From Xanthobacter autotrophicus (lineage in GTDB: Bacteria > Pseudomonadota > Alphaproteobacteria > Rhizobiales > Xanthobacteraceae), in assembly GCF_030015065.1 (NCBI RefSeq), contig NZ_JAIVFN010000004.1, positions 44,210-108,209 of the forward strand: a DNA stretch of 64,000 bases, written 5' to 3'. Below the pieces are notes generated by a model, which made no database searches, had not been told where the DNA came from, and was given only the letters and a program-made list of their open reading frames with translations. Each line of letters starts with the position of its first letter. Positions within the stretch are counted from its first letter, which is position 1. Position numbers and translations under genes: made by a program. Below are positions 54,167-61,577 of this stretch, piece by piece.

Positions 54167-54184
54167 ACCATCGAGTGGGAATGA
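54167..54184 (+). repeat. Right attachment site (attR-like copy of the guaA 3' end)
   Basis: ACCATCGAGTGGGAATGA again encodes T-I-E-W-E-stop. It matches the left copy at 16 of 18 positions and is preceded by non-guaA sequence. It marks the change from element DNA to chromosomal DNA: defence genes stop about 260 bases before and housekeeping genes begin about 370 bases after. Confidence 0.72.
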
Positions 54185-54556
54185 TTCAGCCCCATCCGAA
54201 CGCAGCCGATTTTACGCCAGAGCGTGACGCGGAAGATCGCGACGATCCTTCTCTTCCCGCCCCGGCATGCGGGAGGGAGCGAGCGAGCGAGAAGATCGGG
54301 GAGGGCGTTGCCTGAAGGCAACGCGGTTGCGTCGCCCGGGGTGACGGCCGACTGGGCCATCCACGCTTTTCCGTAGAACTTATCATTCTGATGCCACATA
54401 CGAATGTGGTGGAAACCGTTGACATATGTGGCGACCACGGCCACATGCGGCCCCTCCAGATCGCTCCGGTACTCCTGAGGCCCGGAAAGGCTCGCCGGCG
54501 CGCGCATCTTGCGTTCGGCCGGAGCACATCCGGTCCCGGATTTAAGGGCGGAGCGC
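54185..54556. other. Non-coding chromosomal gap after the attachment site
   Basis: No gene is supported. A perfect palindrome GCGTTGCCT-GA-AGGCAACGC (54,305-54,324) is the strongest structure and may be a bidirectional terminator or repeat element. The rest is G+C-rich and has only short overlapping frames on both strands without family features. Confidence 0.5.
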
Positions 54557-56389
54557 TCAGGGGCGTCTGGGCTTCCTGCCGGCCGGCCGGCCCTCGGACG
54601 GATGCGGGCGCGGTCCGGCGCCACGGCCGGGAGGCTTCGGCTCGCGCCGGGTCTCGGACCCCGACCTGTCCTGCGCCGACTTGTCCTGCGCAGGTTTGTC
54701 GCGGAACGACTTGCCCCTTGCCGGCTTGTCCTGCTGCGGCGTCCAGCGCGGCGCCTTGGTCCGGCCGGAGCGCTCGGGACGGCTCGCCGGGGGGCCGCCG
54801 GGAAGCCGCTCTATGACCACCTCGGAGCCGTCCGGCTTCAGCGCGGCCGTGCTGAAACGGTCGAGCGCGGCGGTGGCGACCTCGAATGCGGTCTCATTGT
54901 CGAAGATGCGGATGGCACCGATATCCTCGCGCGTCACGTTCCCGCGACGGCAGATCAGCGGCAGCAGCCAGCGCGGGTCCGCCTTGTTGCGACGACCGAT
55001 ATTGAGGCTGAACCAGGCCCCGCCGGCAGCGCCAGGCGGCCCGTCGAGCCCGCGCTGCGCGGCGCGGTCGCGGGCACCGCGGGGCTCGCCGGGATCGGCG
55101 ACCTCCTCAGGAGCCGGCAGGCCGGCGCGATAGAGCCGCACCAGCGCGGCGACCAGATGCTCGGCCGACTGTTCCGCCAGCAGCGCGCGGGCGACAGCGG
55201 CATCCTCCTCGCTCGGCTCGTCGGTCAGGAGAGGATCACGCAGCATCCGCTCGTGATCGAGTCTGCGGATCTCGTCAGCTGTCGGCGGCCCCGACCAGGC
55301 GGGGGTGACACCCAGCCCGCGCAGCAGATCCTCGGTTCGCCGGCGGCGGAACGGCGGCACCAGCAGCACGCTGACGCCCTTGCGGCCGGCCCTTCCGGTG
55401 CGGCCGCTGCGGTGCTGGAGGCTCTCGGCGTCGTTGGGCAGGTCGGCATGGATCACGAGGCCGAGGCTCGGCAGGTCGATGCCGCGGGCCGCCACGTCGG
55501 TGGCGACGCACACCCGCGCCCGCCCGTCCCGCAGCGCCTGGAGCGCGGCGTTCCGCTCGTTCTGGCTCAGCTCGCCGGACAGCGCCACCGTGGAGAACTG
55601 ACGTTCCTGAAGCGTCGCGTGCAGGTGCCGCACGGTTTCGCGCGTGTTGCAGAACACGATGGCGCAGGGCGCATCATAGAAGCGCAGCAGGTTGACGACG
55701 GCGTGCTCGATTTCCTTCGGCACCACGCGGATGGCCCGGTACTCGATGTCGGCATGGCCGCCTTCGGCGCTCGCGACCTCGATGCGCAGCGCCTCGTGCT
55801 GGTAGCGCTTGGCCAAGGCCGTGATGCCCCGCGGCAGGGTCGCGGAGAACAGCAGGCTGCGCCGATCCGGCGGCGTCGCGTCGAGAATGAACTGGAGGTC
55901 CTCGCGAAAGCCGAGATCGAGCATCTCATCGGCTTCATCGAGCACGACCACCCGCAGCCCGGAGATGTCGAGCCGGCCCCGCTCCAGATGGTCGCGCAGA
56001 CGTCCGGGGGTGCCGACGACCATGTGGGCGCCCCGGCCGAGCGCGCGCTGCTCCTGGCGCGGGTCCATGCCGCCGACGCAGGAGACGATGCGCGCGCCGG
56101 TCGCCGCATAAAGCCACTCGAACTCGCGCTGGACCTGGAGGGCAAGCTCCCGGGTGGGCGCCACCACCAGCGCCTGCGGCGCGGTCGCCGGCCCGAAGCG
56201 CTCATCCGTGCCCAGCAGCGTGTCGGCCATCGCAAGGCCATAGGCCACGGTCTTGCCCGAGCCGGTCTGTGCCGAGACGAGGAGGTCGCGTCCCGAAGCC
56301 TCGGGCGCCAGCACGGCGATCTGCACCGGTGTCGGGTCGTTGTAGTCCCGCTCGGCGAGGGCGCGGGCAAGCGCCGGGTTCGTCGTCAT
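54557..56389 (-). CDS. DEAD-box RNA helicase with DbpA-type RNA-binding domain, 610 aa
   Basis: DEAD-box motifs are complete: Q-motif region DYNDPTPVQIAVL, AQTGSGKTVAYGLA (about 40-54), PTRELALQV, VGTPGRLRDHLE, VVLDEADEMLDLGF (about 145-160), FSATLPRG and HRSGRTGRAGRKG (about 320). A DbpA/CsdA RNA-binding domain lies at about 465-540 (FSLNIGRRNKADPRWLLPLICRR). The basic, repeat-rich tail has KPARGKSFRDKPAQDKSAQD-type repeats ending RKPRRP. It probably helps ribosome assembly or cold adaptation. ATG 56389 is chosen; GTG 56398 is a possible alternative. It is a housekeeping gene outside the mobile element. Confidence 0.92.
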   Translation of the reverse strand: MTTNPALARALAERDYNDPTPVQIAVLAPEASGRDLLVSAQTGSGKTVAYGLAMADTLLGTDERFGPATAPQALVVAPTRELALQVQREFEWLYAATGARIVSCVGGMDPRQEQRALGRGAHMVVGTPGRLRDHLERGRLDISGLRVVVLDEADEMLDLGFREDLQFILDATPPDRRSLLFSATLPRGITALAKRYQHEALRIEVASAEGGHADIEYRAIRVVPKEIEHAVVNLLRFYDAPCAIVFCNTRETVRHLHATLQERQFSTVALSGELSQNERNAALQALRDGRARVCVATDVAARGIDLPSLGLVIHADLPNDAESLQHRSGRTGRAGRKGVSVLLVPPFRRRRTEDLLRGLGVTPAWSGPPTADEIRRLDHERMLRDPLLTDEPSEEDAAVARALLAEQSAEHLVAALVRLYRAGLPAPEEVADPGEPRGARDRAAQRGLDGPPGAAGGAWFSLNIGRRNKADPRWLLPLICRRGNVTREDIGAIRIFDNETAFEVATAALDRFSTAALKPDGSEVVIERLPGGPPASRPERSGRTKAPRWTPQQDKPARGKSFRDKPAQDKSAQDRSGSETRREPKPPGRGAGPRPHPSEGRPAGRKPRRP

Positions 56390-56659
56390 GAAGGGCACGG
56401 CTGGTTCCGCCTATCTCGTGGTGTCGTCAGGCGTCGAACGGGAGCCATCGGAAGGGGTTGGGGGCGTCGTCTCAAATCGAGCAGACCGGCCTGATAGCAC
56501 GACTGCCGTGACCTGATCCAACGGCGACTGTCGGGATCCCGATCAACCGGCCGTCGCGGAGGGCGGGCGCTCCATGGTCTCGCGGGGCGCCCCGAGCATC
56601 GGCGTTCTGAATGACGGACGCCGGCGAGAGGTGCCCCGGCGGCCGTTCTGCCGTTGCCC

Positions 56660-56811
56660 GATCAGCTACGATGCAAGCTGATCGGCCCGTGCTCCTTAGA
56701 GCGCGATCCGAGCAAATTGGATCAATTTGCTCGGTGAATCGCCCTCTAAATGCAAGAAAGAGAACGCGTTCTCCGATCAGCTTGCGATGCAAGCAGATCG
56801 GCGCGTGCTCT
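56660..56811. repeat. Interspersed palindromic repeat pair
   Basis: Two copies of a GATCAGCTTGCGATGCAAGC-type unit (56,660-56,691 and 56,775-56,811) flank a perfect 12-bp palindrome CCGAGCAAATTG-GAT-CAATTTGCTCGG (56,708-56,734) and GAGAACGCGTTCTC (56,760-56,773). A third copy is at 59,820-59,850. Such mosaic REP-like units are scattered in intergenic regions of alphaproteobacterial chromosomes and are not seen in the mobile elements here. Confidence 0.72.
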
Positions 56812-56869
56812 AGAGAGACTGTATGGAAAATCCGGCGGGCTTATGCATGTCGCTGGAAAAGAGCCGTCG

Positions 56870-57031
56870 TCATGCCCGGGCTTGTCCCGGGCATCCACGC
56901 CCTGGGTCTGGGAAAGACCCTGGAACAGCCGGAAACTCGGCCCGGCGTGGATGAGCGTTCAGGACCAGCGCGCCGACTGCCAGCGCCGCAGCAGTGACGA
57001 TACCGCGACGGGACGGAAGGCTCTTGGACAT
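56870..57031 (-). pseudogene. Truncated Tat-signal gene interrupted by an inverted-repeat element
   Basis: From ATG 57031, with GAGGAG 6 bases upstream, the frame reads MSKSLPSRRGIVTAAALAVG and on to ALVLNAH. This is a twin-arginine-like signal peptide (SRRGIV plus hydrophobic stretch). After residue 26 the frame runs into the interspersed inverted-repeat element at 56,873-56,953 and stops 27 codons later. The mature part is lost or was never adjacent. The remaining 53-codon frame is unlikely to be functional. Its family cannot be told from the signal peptide alone. Confidence 0.6.
56873..56953. repeat. Inverted-repeat element of 81 bases
   Basis: CATCCACGCC (56,892-56,901) pairs with GGCGTGGATG (56,944-56,953), and TGCCCGGG-CTTGT-CCCGGGCA forms a second hairpin (56,873-56,893). 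This is the layout of a non-autonomous repeat common in alphaproteobacterial intergenic DNA (the GTCATGCCCGGGCTTGTCCC type). It interrupts the Tat-signal gene described above. Confidence 0.7.
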
Positions 57032-57261
57032 GGCGATCTCCTCACCTTGACCTCCACCGGCTTCCGGCGGGACTGAGGAGAACATCAGCATGGGCGCTCG
57101 GGCGGAATTTTGATGGACCGCACAAGGCGACCCATCTCGCGCGCCGGGATCCGCCACATCAATGAGTTGTGGTTCGAGGTGGTGGGCCCGGCCCGCGTGA
57201 GGAAAACGCGTCACCACAATACCGAAGAGCGCTTCCCCGACGCCATGAAACGGGAAAGGCT

Positions 57262-57741
57262 TCAGGGGCTGATGACCGTCATGTAGAGCCCCGCAGGCTT
57301 TTCGCCCGGGCCGGTTATGGCTGGCACCTTGTTCGAGATCGGTTTCAGCGACTTCAGGTAGAGCGCGAGCGACATGGCATCCTGGGGCGTGAGCCTGCTG
57401 TAGGAATGCCACGGCATGATGGGCGCCAGCATCCGGCCGTCCGGCCGCACCCCCTTCGTGATGGCCCGGACGATCTCGGCCGTGGACCATCGCCCGAGGC
57501 CGGTCTCGTCATCGGGCGTGAGGTTGGGCGGGAAGAAGATGCCGGCATCGGGGATCTGGAAGCCCACGTCACCACCGGCCACGACCCGGGACATGTCGGG
57601 CTTGCCCAGCATGGAGCCCGGCGTGTGGCAGCCGCCGCAATCCATGATGGTCGCCAGGTATCCTCCCCGCTTCACGTCCGCATGGCTGCTGGTGGGGACC
57701 CCCACCAGCATGAGGGCAAGGGCAATGACGCTTGTGCGCAT
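57262..57741 (-). CDS. Periplasmic c-type cytochrome, 159 aa
   Basis: A Sec signal peptide (MRTSVIALALMLVGVPTSSHA) precedes RGGYLATIMDCGGCHTPGSM, with the single CGGCH heme site near 35. The distal methionine ligand is probably in the MLAPIMPWHSYSRL stretch (near 107), which resembles the class I cytochrome domains of dehydrogenase electron-acceptor subunits. GGAGGA lies 6 bases before the start. It is the third gene of a minus-strand set after the NTF2-like and TetR genes, 36 bases downstream of the latter. The electron donor is not identifiable from the window. Confidence 0.88.
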   Translation of the reverse strand: MRTSVIALALMLVGVPTSSHADVKRGGYLATIMDCGGCHTPGSMLGKPDMSRVVAGGDVGFQIPDAGIFFPPNLTPDDETGLGRWSTAEIVRAITKGVRPDGRMLAPIMPWHSYSRLTPQDAMSLALYLKSLKPISNKVPAITGPGEKPAGLYMTVISP

Positions 57742-57777
57742 GGTGTATCCTCCGTTACCGTAGGCTTGCTTTGGTTC

Positions 57778-58467
57778 TCATCGCGCTGATGGGCTCGCCG
57801 GCTTCCGCGCGGCCATCTTCGGCCCGGGAGGCGCGCCGAACGCAGCCTGGACCAGCGCATGGATGGCCCAGGCCTTCACGTCCTGCGCCACCGCCTCGTC
57901 GACGCGCAGCACGTCCTCGAAGACGATCATGGCCTCGGGCCCGAAGATCAGGCTAAGCGCCCCGCACAGCCGCCCGTAGGCCTGGGTGTCGAGCTGGCCA
58001 CGCGCCGGGGCGAGCGCCGCTTCGATCAGCTGCTGGCGGCGGTTCTGGCGGATGGGCACCCCCTGCGTTTCCACCAGGAGCAAGGACGCAAGCATGACCC
58101 GGATGGCCGGCTCGTTGTCGTAGGTCACGCGGTGGAGGGCTGCCTCGGCCTTGCGGAGCCGGGCTTCCACGTCGCGTGACGCATCGCCCGAGAACAAAGC
58201 GGGCCCATCCGGGGCGGCGATGTGGACGGAGGCCTCCGCCAATAGAACCTCCAGGTTCGGGAAATAGCGGTAGGCCGTGGCACGCGACACGCGCGCGGCC
58301 TCGGCCACCTCCTCCAGAGACGGCTTGTGCCCGTCCTTCATCAGGCCCGCCGCCGCCGCCAGCAGGTCCTTGCGGGTCCTGTAGTGCTGGTTCGCCCGGG
58401 CCGGGGACTTGCTGGCCGGAGACTTCCTGGCGGGAGACTTGCGGACCGGGGACTTGCCTGTCGACAT
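57778..58467 (-). CDS. TetR/AcrR-family regulator with KSP-repeat N-terminus, 229 aa
   Basis: The helix-turn-helix lies at about residues 30-75 (RKDLLAAAAGLMKDG and VAEAARVSRATAYRYFPN). The ligand domain follows, without a recognisable ligand signature. The first 25 residues are four KSPxR/KSPA-type repeats, an unusual basic, disordered lead that may add DNA contacts. It begins 8 bases after the NTF2-like stop, with GAGGGG upstream. It probably controls the divergent MBL gene and its own operon through the palindrome at 58,927-58,942. Confidence 0.9.
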   Translation of the reverse strand: MSTGKSPVRKSPARKSPASKSPARANQHYRTRKDLLAAAAGLMKDGHKPSLEEVAEAARVSRATAYRYFPNLEVLLAEASVHIAAPDGPALFSGDASRDVEARLRKAEAALHRVTYDNEPAIRVMLASLLLVETQGVPIRQNRRQQLIEAALAPARGQLDTQAYGRLCGALSLIFGPEAMIVFEDVLRVDEAVAQDVKAWAIHALVQAAFGAPPGPKMAARKPASPSAR

Positions 58468-58475
58468 GCCGCCCC

Positions 58476-58892
58476 TCAGCCGAGCTGCTTGAGGATGGCG
58501 CCGAAATCGAGCCAGACCTGCTCGCGGCGGATGTCGCCGGCTTCGGTGAACTCGAGCACATGGAGCATCCGGAACGAGAGCGCGCGCCCGCCGCCCTCAA
58601 GACCGAACGGCTTGCCCACGGCCCGCCCGCTCCAGCGGGTCTCGTCGATCAGGAAATGCTCGCCGTAGAGGCGGCGCACGCATTCGGTCCGGCTGTCCGC
58701 CAGATCCGCGAACAGCGCCTCATAGAACTTGCGCGCCTGCGCGTGGCCGACGGAGGGGCCATCGGGCCACCCCACCACATCATGCTCGCAATCGGGCGCG
58801 AGGGTGGACAGGACACCATCAATATCGTCGCGCGCCTCGAAGCCGAAATGCTCCTCGATCTTGCGATCCATGACTTCGGGGGTCAGGGCCAT
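58476..58892 (-). CDS. SnoaL/NTF2-like fold protein, 138 aa
   Basis: The start MALTPEVMDRKIEEHFGFEARDD, followed by TLAPDCEHDVVGWPDGP, a FYEALFADLAD helix and RRLYGEHFLIDETRWSG, matches the SnoaL-like NTF2 fold used by small cyclases, isomerases and binding proteins. Substrate unknown. The ATG at 58892 is the first conserved residue; the longer frame upstream lies in the promoter region. It is the first gene of the NTF2-TetR-cytochrome set. Confidence 0.85.
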   Translation of the reverse strand: MALTPEVMDRKIEEHFGFEARDDIDGVLSTLAPDCEHDVVGWPDGPSVGHAQARKFYEALFADLADSRTECVRRLYGEHFLIDETRWSGRAVGKPFGLEGGGRALSFRMLHVLEFTEAGDIRREQVWLDFGAILKQLG

Positions 58893-58926
58893 GGCGATCC
58901 TCACTCTTGATACGACTTGCTCTTTA

Positions 58927-58942
58927 TGAGATATTTGTCTCA
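58927..58942. promoter_or_regulatory. Palindrome in the divergent promoter, candidate TetR operator
   Basis: TGAGATATTTGTCTCA has perfect TGAGA/TCTCA arms and lies between the divergent NTF2-like (58,892) and MBL (58,991) starts. The size and 16-base pitch suit a TetR dimer, and a TetR gene lies in the leftward operon. Binding is inferred. Confidence 0.6.
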
Positions 58943-58990
58943 CTAGGAAACAGGCGTGTCAAGCGTTGCCGCCCAACCGAGGAGACCATG

Positions 58991-59746
58991 ATGGAAACGC
59001 GCACCGACGAGATCGCCGACGGCATCTTTCGCATCAGCGTATTCGTGCCGGACATCGCCCCGCCCGCAGGCTTCACCTTCAACCAATTCCTCATTCTCGG
59101 CGACGACCCCCTGCTGTTCCACACCGGCCTGAGGAAGATGTTCCCGCTCTATTGCGAGGCCGTGCGTCGTCTGGTGCCCCTCGATCGCCTGCGCTGGATC
59201 TCCTTCGGGCACTTCGAGGCCGACGAATGCGGCGCCATGAACGAGTGGCTCGCGGCGGCACCGAACGCCGAGCTCGCCCACGGCCAGACCGGGTGCCTCG
59301 TGTCGGTGACCGATATGGCGGATCGCCCGCCGCGCATCCTGGGGGACGGCGAGGTCGTCGATCTCGGGCGCGGCAAGCGCGTCCGCTACATCGACACCCC
59401 CCATACGCCCCACGGCTGGGATGCCGGCCTGATGATCGAGGAGTCGACCGGGACGCTGCTGTGCGGCGACCTCTTCACCCAGCTCGGCGACGGGCCCGCT
59501 TTGACCGACGGCGACATCGTGGGGCCCGCCATCCTCGCCGAGGACATCTTCAGGTATTCGAGCCTGAACCCGGACATGGGCCTGACGATCCGCGGTCTCG
59601 CAGGCCACGCGCCGCGCACCCTCGCCCTGATGCACGGCCCCTCATTCTCGGGCGACGGCCCGGCCGCCCTGCGCGCCCTGGCCGACGAATACGACCGCAA
59701 GGCTGCGGCGACCGTGTCGTCACGCCCGGCTTCCATGTCACGCTGA
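58991..59746 (+). CDS. MBL-fold protein with flavodiiron-type (ODP-like) metal site, 251 aa
   Basis: The chain contains HFEADECGAMNE (near 77-88, the H-x-E-x-D metal motif of oxygen-binding diiron domains), DTPHTPHGWDAG (near 137), CGDLFTQ (near 160) and LMHGPSF (near 215). This is the diiron ODP variant of the metallo-beta-lactamase fold and not the HxHxDH hydrolase variant. There is no flavodoxin domain, so it needs an external electron donor; the cytochrome in the divergent operon is a possible one (inference). GAGGAG lies 7 bases before ATG 58991; ATG 58988 is an alternative. It is regulated with its divergent neighbour. Confidence 0.86.
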   Translation: METRTDEIADGIFRISVFVPDIAPPAGFTFNQFLILGDDPLLFHTGLRKMFPLYCEAVRRLVPLDRLRWISFGHFEADECGAMNEWLAAAPNAELAHGQTGCLVSVTDMADRPPRILGDGEVVDLGRGKRVRYIDTPHTPHGWDAGLMIEESTGTLLCGDLFTQLGDGPALTDGDIVGPAILAEDIFRYSSLNPDMGLTIRGLAGHAPRTLALMHGPSFSGDGPAALRALADEYDRKAAATVSSRPASMSR

Positions 59747-59819
59747 GCAGATCCGTCGTGGGCGGACCCGCCCCCGGGCGTCCTCGCCCTCCAGCTTGAT
59801 GCCAGAGAGCGCGTTATCC

Positions 59820-59850
59820 GATCAGCTTGCGATGCAGGCTGATCGGCGCG
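59820..59850. repeat. Third copy of the interspersed palindromic repeat
   Basis: GATCAGCTTGCGATGCAGGC and the following CTGATCGGCGCG match the units at 56,660-56,811. It sits in the 245-base gap between the MBL gene and the hypothetical gene, in which I see nothing else. Confidence 0.7.
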
Positions 59851-59991
59851 CGCCTGACCGCGCGCTTCCCCCTCGCCGCGATGCGGGCCGCGCGTGCGGA
59901 TGCCTGCGCAGGGGTCCGGCTTGATCCCCAAGCACCCCCTTGCCCCACCCCTTCGGTTTTCGTGTGGCCGCAGACCTGTCAGGCCACCGCC

Positions 59992-60297
59992 TCACTCCAC
60001 GGCCAGCCGCTCGGCCAATTCCGTCACATCGTCCCAATTCAAATGGTGGCCTCCATCGGCCGTTTCCACACGAAGGCCGTCCTGCGTGACCGCGGCCGAG
60101 AATTCCGCATCGCTTCCGACCGGGCTCAGATAGATGGAATCGGTCCGCCGCCAGTCATAGGCGACTGCGGTGAAGGCGCGCGACAATGTCCGGCCCTCTT
60201 CCAGGGTCAGGTCAAAATACAACAGGTCGCTCAACATCATCCGCAGCATGTCGCCGAGCATCCGATGCGGCACGCGTTTGACGAGGGGATAGCTCAT
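59992..60297 (-). CDS. Hypothetical protein, 101 aa
   Basis: The product starts MSYPLVKRVPHRMLGDMLRMMLSD and has a methionine-rich amphipathic N-terminus, a central YDWRRTDSIYLSPVGSDAEFS and an acidic C-terminus HLNWDDVTELAERLAVE. I recognise no family. The start at 60297 has a weak GAAGG site; 60363 (Met-Val-Pro) is also in frame. No partner is obvious in the neighbourhood; the next minus-strand gene ends 230 bases upstream, with no feature seen in that gap. Confidence 0.6.
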   Translation of the reverse strand: MSYPLVKRVPHRMLGDMLRMMLSDLLYFDLTLEEGRTLSRAFTAVAYDWRRTDSIYLSPVGSDAEFSAAVTQDGLRVETADGGHHLNWDDVTELAERLAVE

Positions 60298-60528
60298 ATG
60301 CCTTCGCTCAATATCGACCGTGGACACCCTGCCAGCCTGCAAGCGCCACCTCTCCGGGACCATGGTGGGTGCGATAGCCACCACCGCGAGGAATTCAGGG
60401 AAGCGCGGAAGCGCATTGCCGGTATCGTCCGTGCATCCGGGGTGAGAGCGGCAACCGGGGTCCGGCGTCGTCCGCGCCCTTCGCGTCAACGGTCATGCCG
60501 CCAGCGCGCGACCCTGGTCCTCCCTCGA

Positions 60529-61089
60529 TCACGCTCCCGATGCAACAGCGCGAACCTCCTCCGGCTTCGCGACGAATTCCAGGCGGTCGGCCTGATCGAA
60601 GTCCGCCATGGGCACCTCGAACGCGAAACGGTTCGGGTACCAGAAGTTGGCATAGGGCAGGAACAGGCTGCTCGAGGACAGGCTGACCAGCTGCTGCGAG
60701 CCTGCAAGGAGGGTCGCGTCGAAGCCGACCCCGCCTGTCGGCGCCGCCGTGTTGTCGCCGAACACCTCGAACTGGACGAACAACTTGGCGGAAGGCACCC
60801 CGGCCTCGACCGTCTTGATCCCGATGACGCGCAGATCCTGGAAGCGGCGACCGATCGTGCCGTCCGCAAGAAGTTGCAGGAACTCGTGCACGCGCCCCTT
60901 CTTGACCACGGCGGCGTCGACCGCCGGCACACCCAGATCGGCCAGTCCGCCAGCCTTCGCGGGCGCCAATGCCACGACGGTGCGGGTTTCCTGCAATGAG
61001 GTCAAGACGAGCTCCTTGTACGGTTCGACATTGTATGGTTCGACGTCGGAAACCCGACCAAGACGCCGGGTCTGAGCCGCCGCAGGCAT
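60529..61089 (-). CDS. Hypothetical protein, 186 aa
   Basis: The frame from ATG 61089 encodes a protein with a VEPYNVEPYKE duplication near residue 15, a helix-rich section (KKGRVHEFLQLLADGTIGRRF) and a beta-rich second half with LFVQFEVFGDN and NFWYPNRFAFEVPMADF. There is no signal peptide or catalytic motif that I can name. The 16-base duplication giving VEPY twice may be recent. The longer frame upstream crosses the tRNA gene and is rejected. Confidence 0.6.
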   Translation of the reverse strand: MPAAAQTRRLGRVSDVEPYNVEPYKELVLTSLQETRTVVALAPAKAGGLADLGVPAVDAAVVKKGRVHEFLQLLADGTIGRRFQDLRVIGIKTVEAGVPSAKLFVQFEVFGDNTAAPTGGVGFDATLLAGSQQLVSLSSSSLFLPYANFWYPNRFAFEVPMADFDQADRLEFVAKPEEVRAVASGA

Positions 61090-61254
61090 ATTGCGCGCCA
61101 AATCGGCATGGCGGGCCGGACGCTCCCGGCAAGGGGTATCGAGGGGAGGGCGTTGTGCCGCGCCGGGCTTGTGAGAGCTGAGACCACGGTGCGCACTGCT
61201 GGGGAGGCGCGCTCTCGCACTTGCCCGCACCATCGGCACCACGTCATTGAAAAC

Positions 61255-61344
61255 TGGCGGAGAGGGAGGGATTTGAACCCCCGATACGGTTGCCCGTATG
61301 CCGCATTTCGAGTGCGGTGCATTCGACCACTCTGCCACCTCTCC
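61255..61344 (-). tRNA. tRNA-Ser, anticodon CGA
   Basis: On the minus strand the acceptor arms GGAGAGG and CCTCTCC pair, followed by discriminator G and an encoded CCA. The anticodon stem CCGCA/TGCGG encloses the loop CTCGAAA, so the anticodon is CGA (codon UCG). A long variable arm (ATACGG/CCGTAT) and the GGTTCAAATCC T-loop confirm a class II serine tRNA of 90 bases. No integrase-type sequence lies next to it. Confidence 0.97.
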
Positions 61345-61541
61345 GCGAGGCCCGGCACCAGCAGGCGCTGGTGAGTGTGGTTCCGCGCTTCTAGCGGACG
61401 ACAAAGCCGCCGACAAGCCGTCTAAACCATCCGCTCCGTTTTTCTCCCGCTCGGTCCTCCCACTCCACGCTCCGCCTTGTGAGGCGGCGCCCGCTCCTCG
61501 ACCGGCAGCGACCGGGGTCGCCCGGGCGCGGTGCGGGTCAT

Positions 61542-61576
61542 GCCACGGCCGGTGAGCAGGGCTCCTCGGCCGTGGC
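61542..61576 (-). terminator. Strong hairpin directly after the transketolase-family gene
   Basis: GCCACGGCC (61,542-61,550) and GGCCGTGGC (61,568-61,576) form a perfect 9-bp G+C-rich stem one base past the stop codon of the minus-strand gene. No T-run follows, so it may act as a Rho-dependent or mRNA-stabilising structure more than an intrinsic terminator. Confidence 0.55.
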
Positions 61577-61577
61577 G

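Larger units (their letters stand above)
34853..54184. mobile_element. Integrative mobilizable element inserted at a guaA-type attachment site
   Basis: Eighteen-base repeats at 34,853-34,870 and 54,167-54,184 bound a 19.3-kb unit. It has a tyrosine integrase reading inward from the left end, AlpA-like regulator, TraA relaxase, oriT, TraC and TraD, and then defence cargo (AbiE plus ART-like gene, type I restriction with RloC-like ATPase, TIR/deazaguanine operon). No traG coupling protein or type IV secretion genes are present, so it should need a helper conjugation system. The boundaries rest on the repeats and on loss of chromosomal genes inside; excision is not shown. Confidence 0.78.
56390..57261. 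other. Repeat-rich intergenic region
   Basis: The 870 bases between the helicase and cytochrome genes hold no intact gene. They contain two copies of a palindromic interspersed repeat, an independent 81-base inverted-repeat element, and the truncated Tat-signal gene, listed separately. From 56,400 to 56,655 I see nothing recognisable, and likewise from 57,050 to 57,261 beyond the leader of the truncated gene. Confidence 0.6.

Noticed and set aside
54509..56494. 661-codon plus-strand frame opposite the DEAD-box helicase
   Set aside because: Arg/Gly/Ala-rich antisense product without domains; the minus strand carries complete DEAD-box motifs.
56660..56811. CRISPR array
   Set aside because: Only two to three diverged palindromic units without regular spacers; no cas genes anywhere in the window.
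61255..61344. tRNA-Ser as the integration site of the element
   Set aside because: The integrase and both attachment repeats lie at 34.9 and 54.2 kb; no repeat of the tRNA 3' end is found elsewhere in the window.
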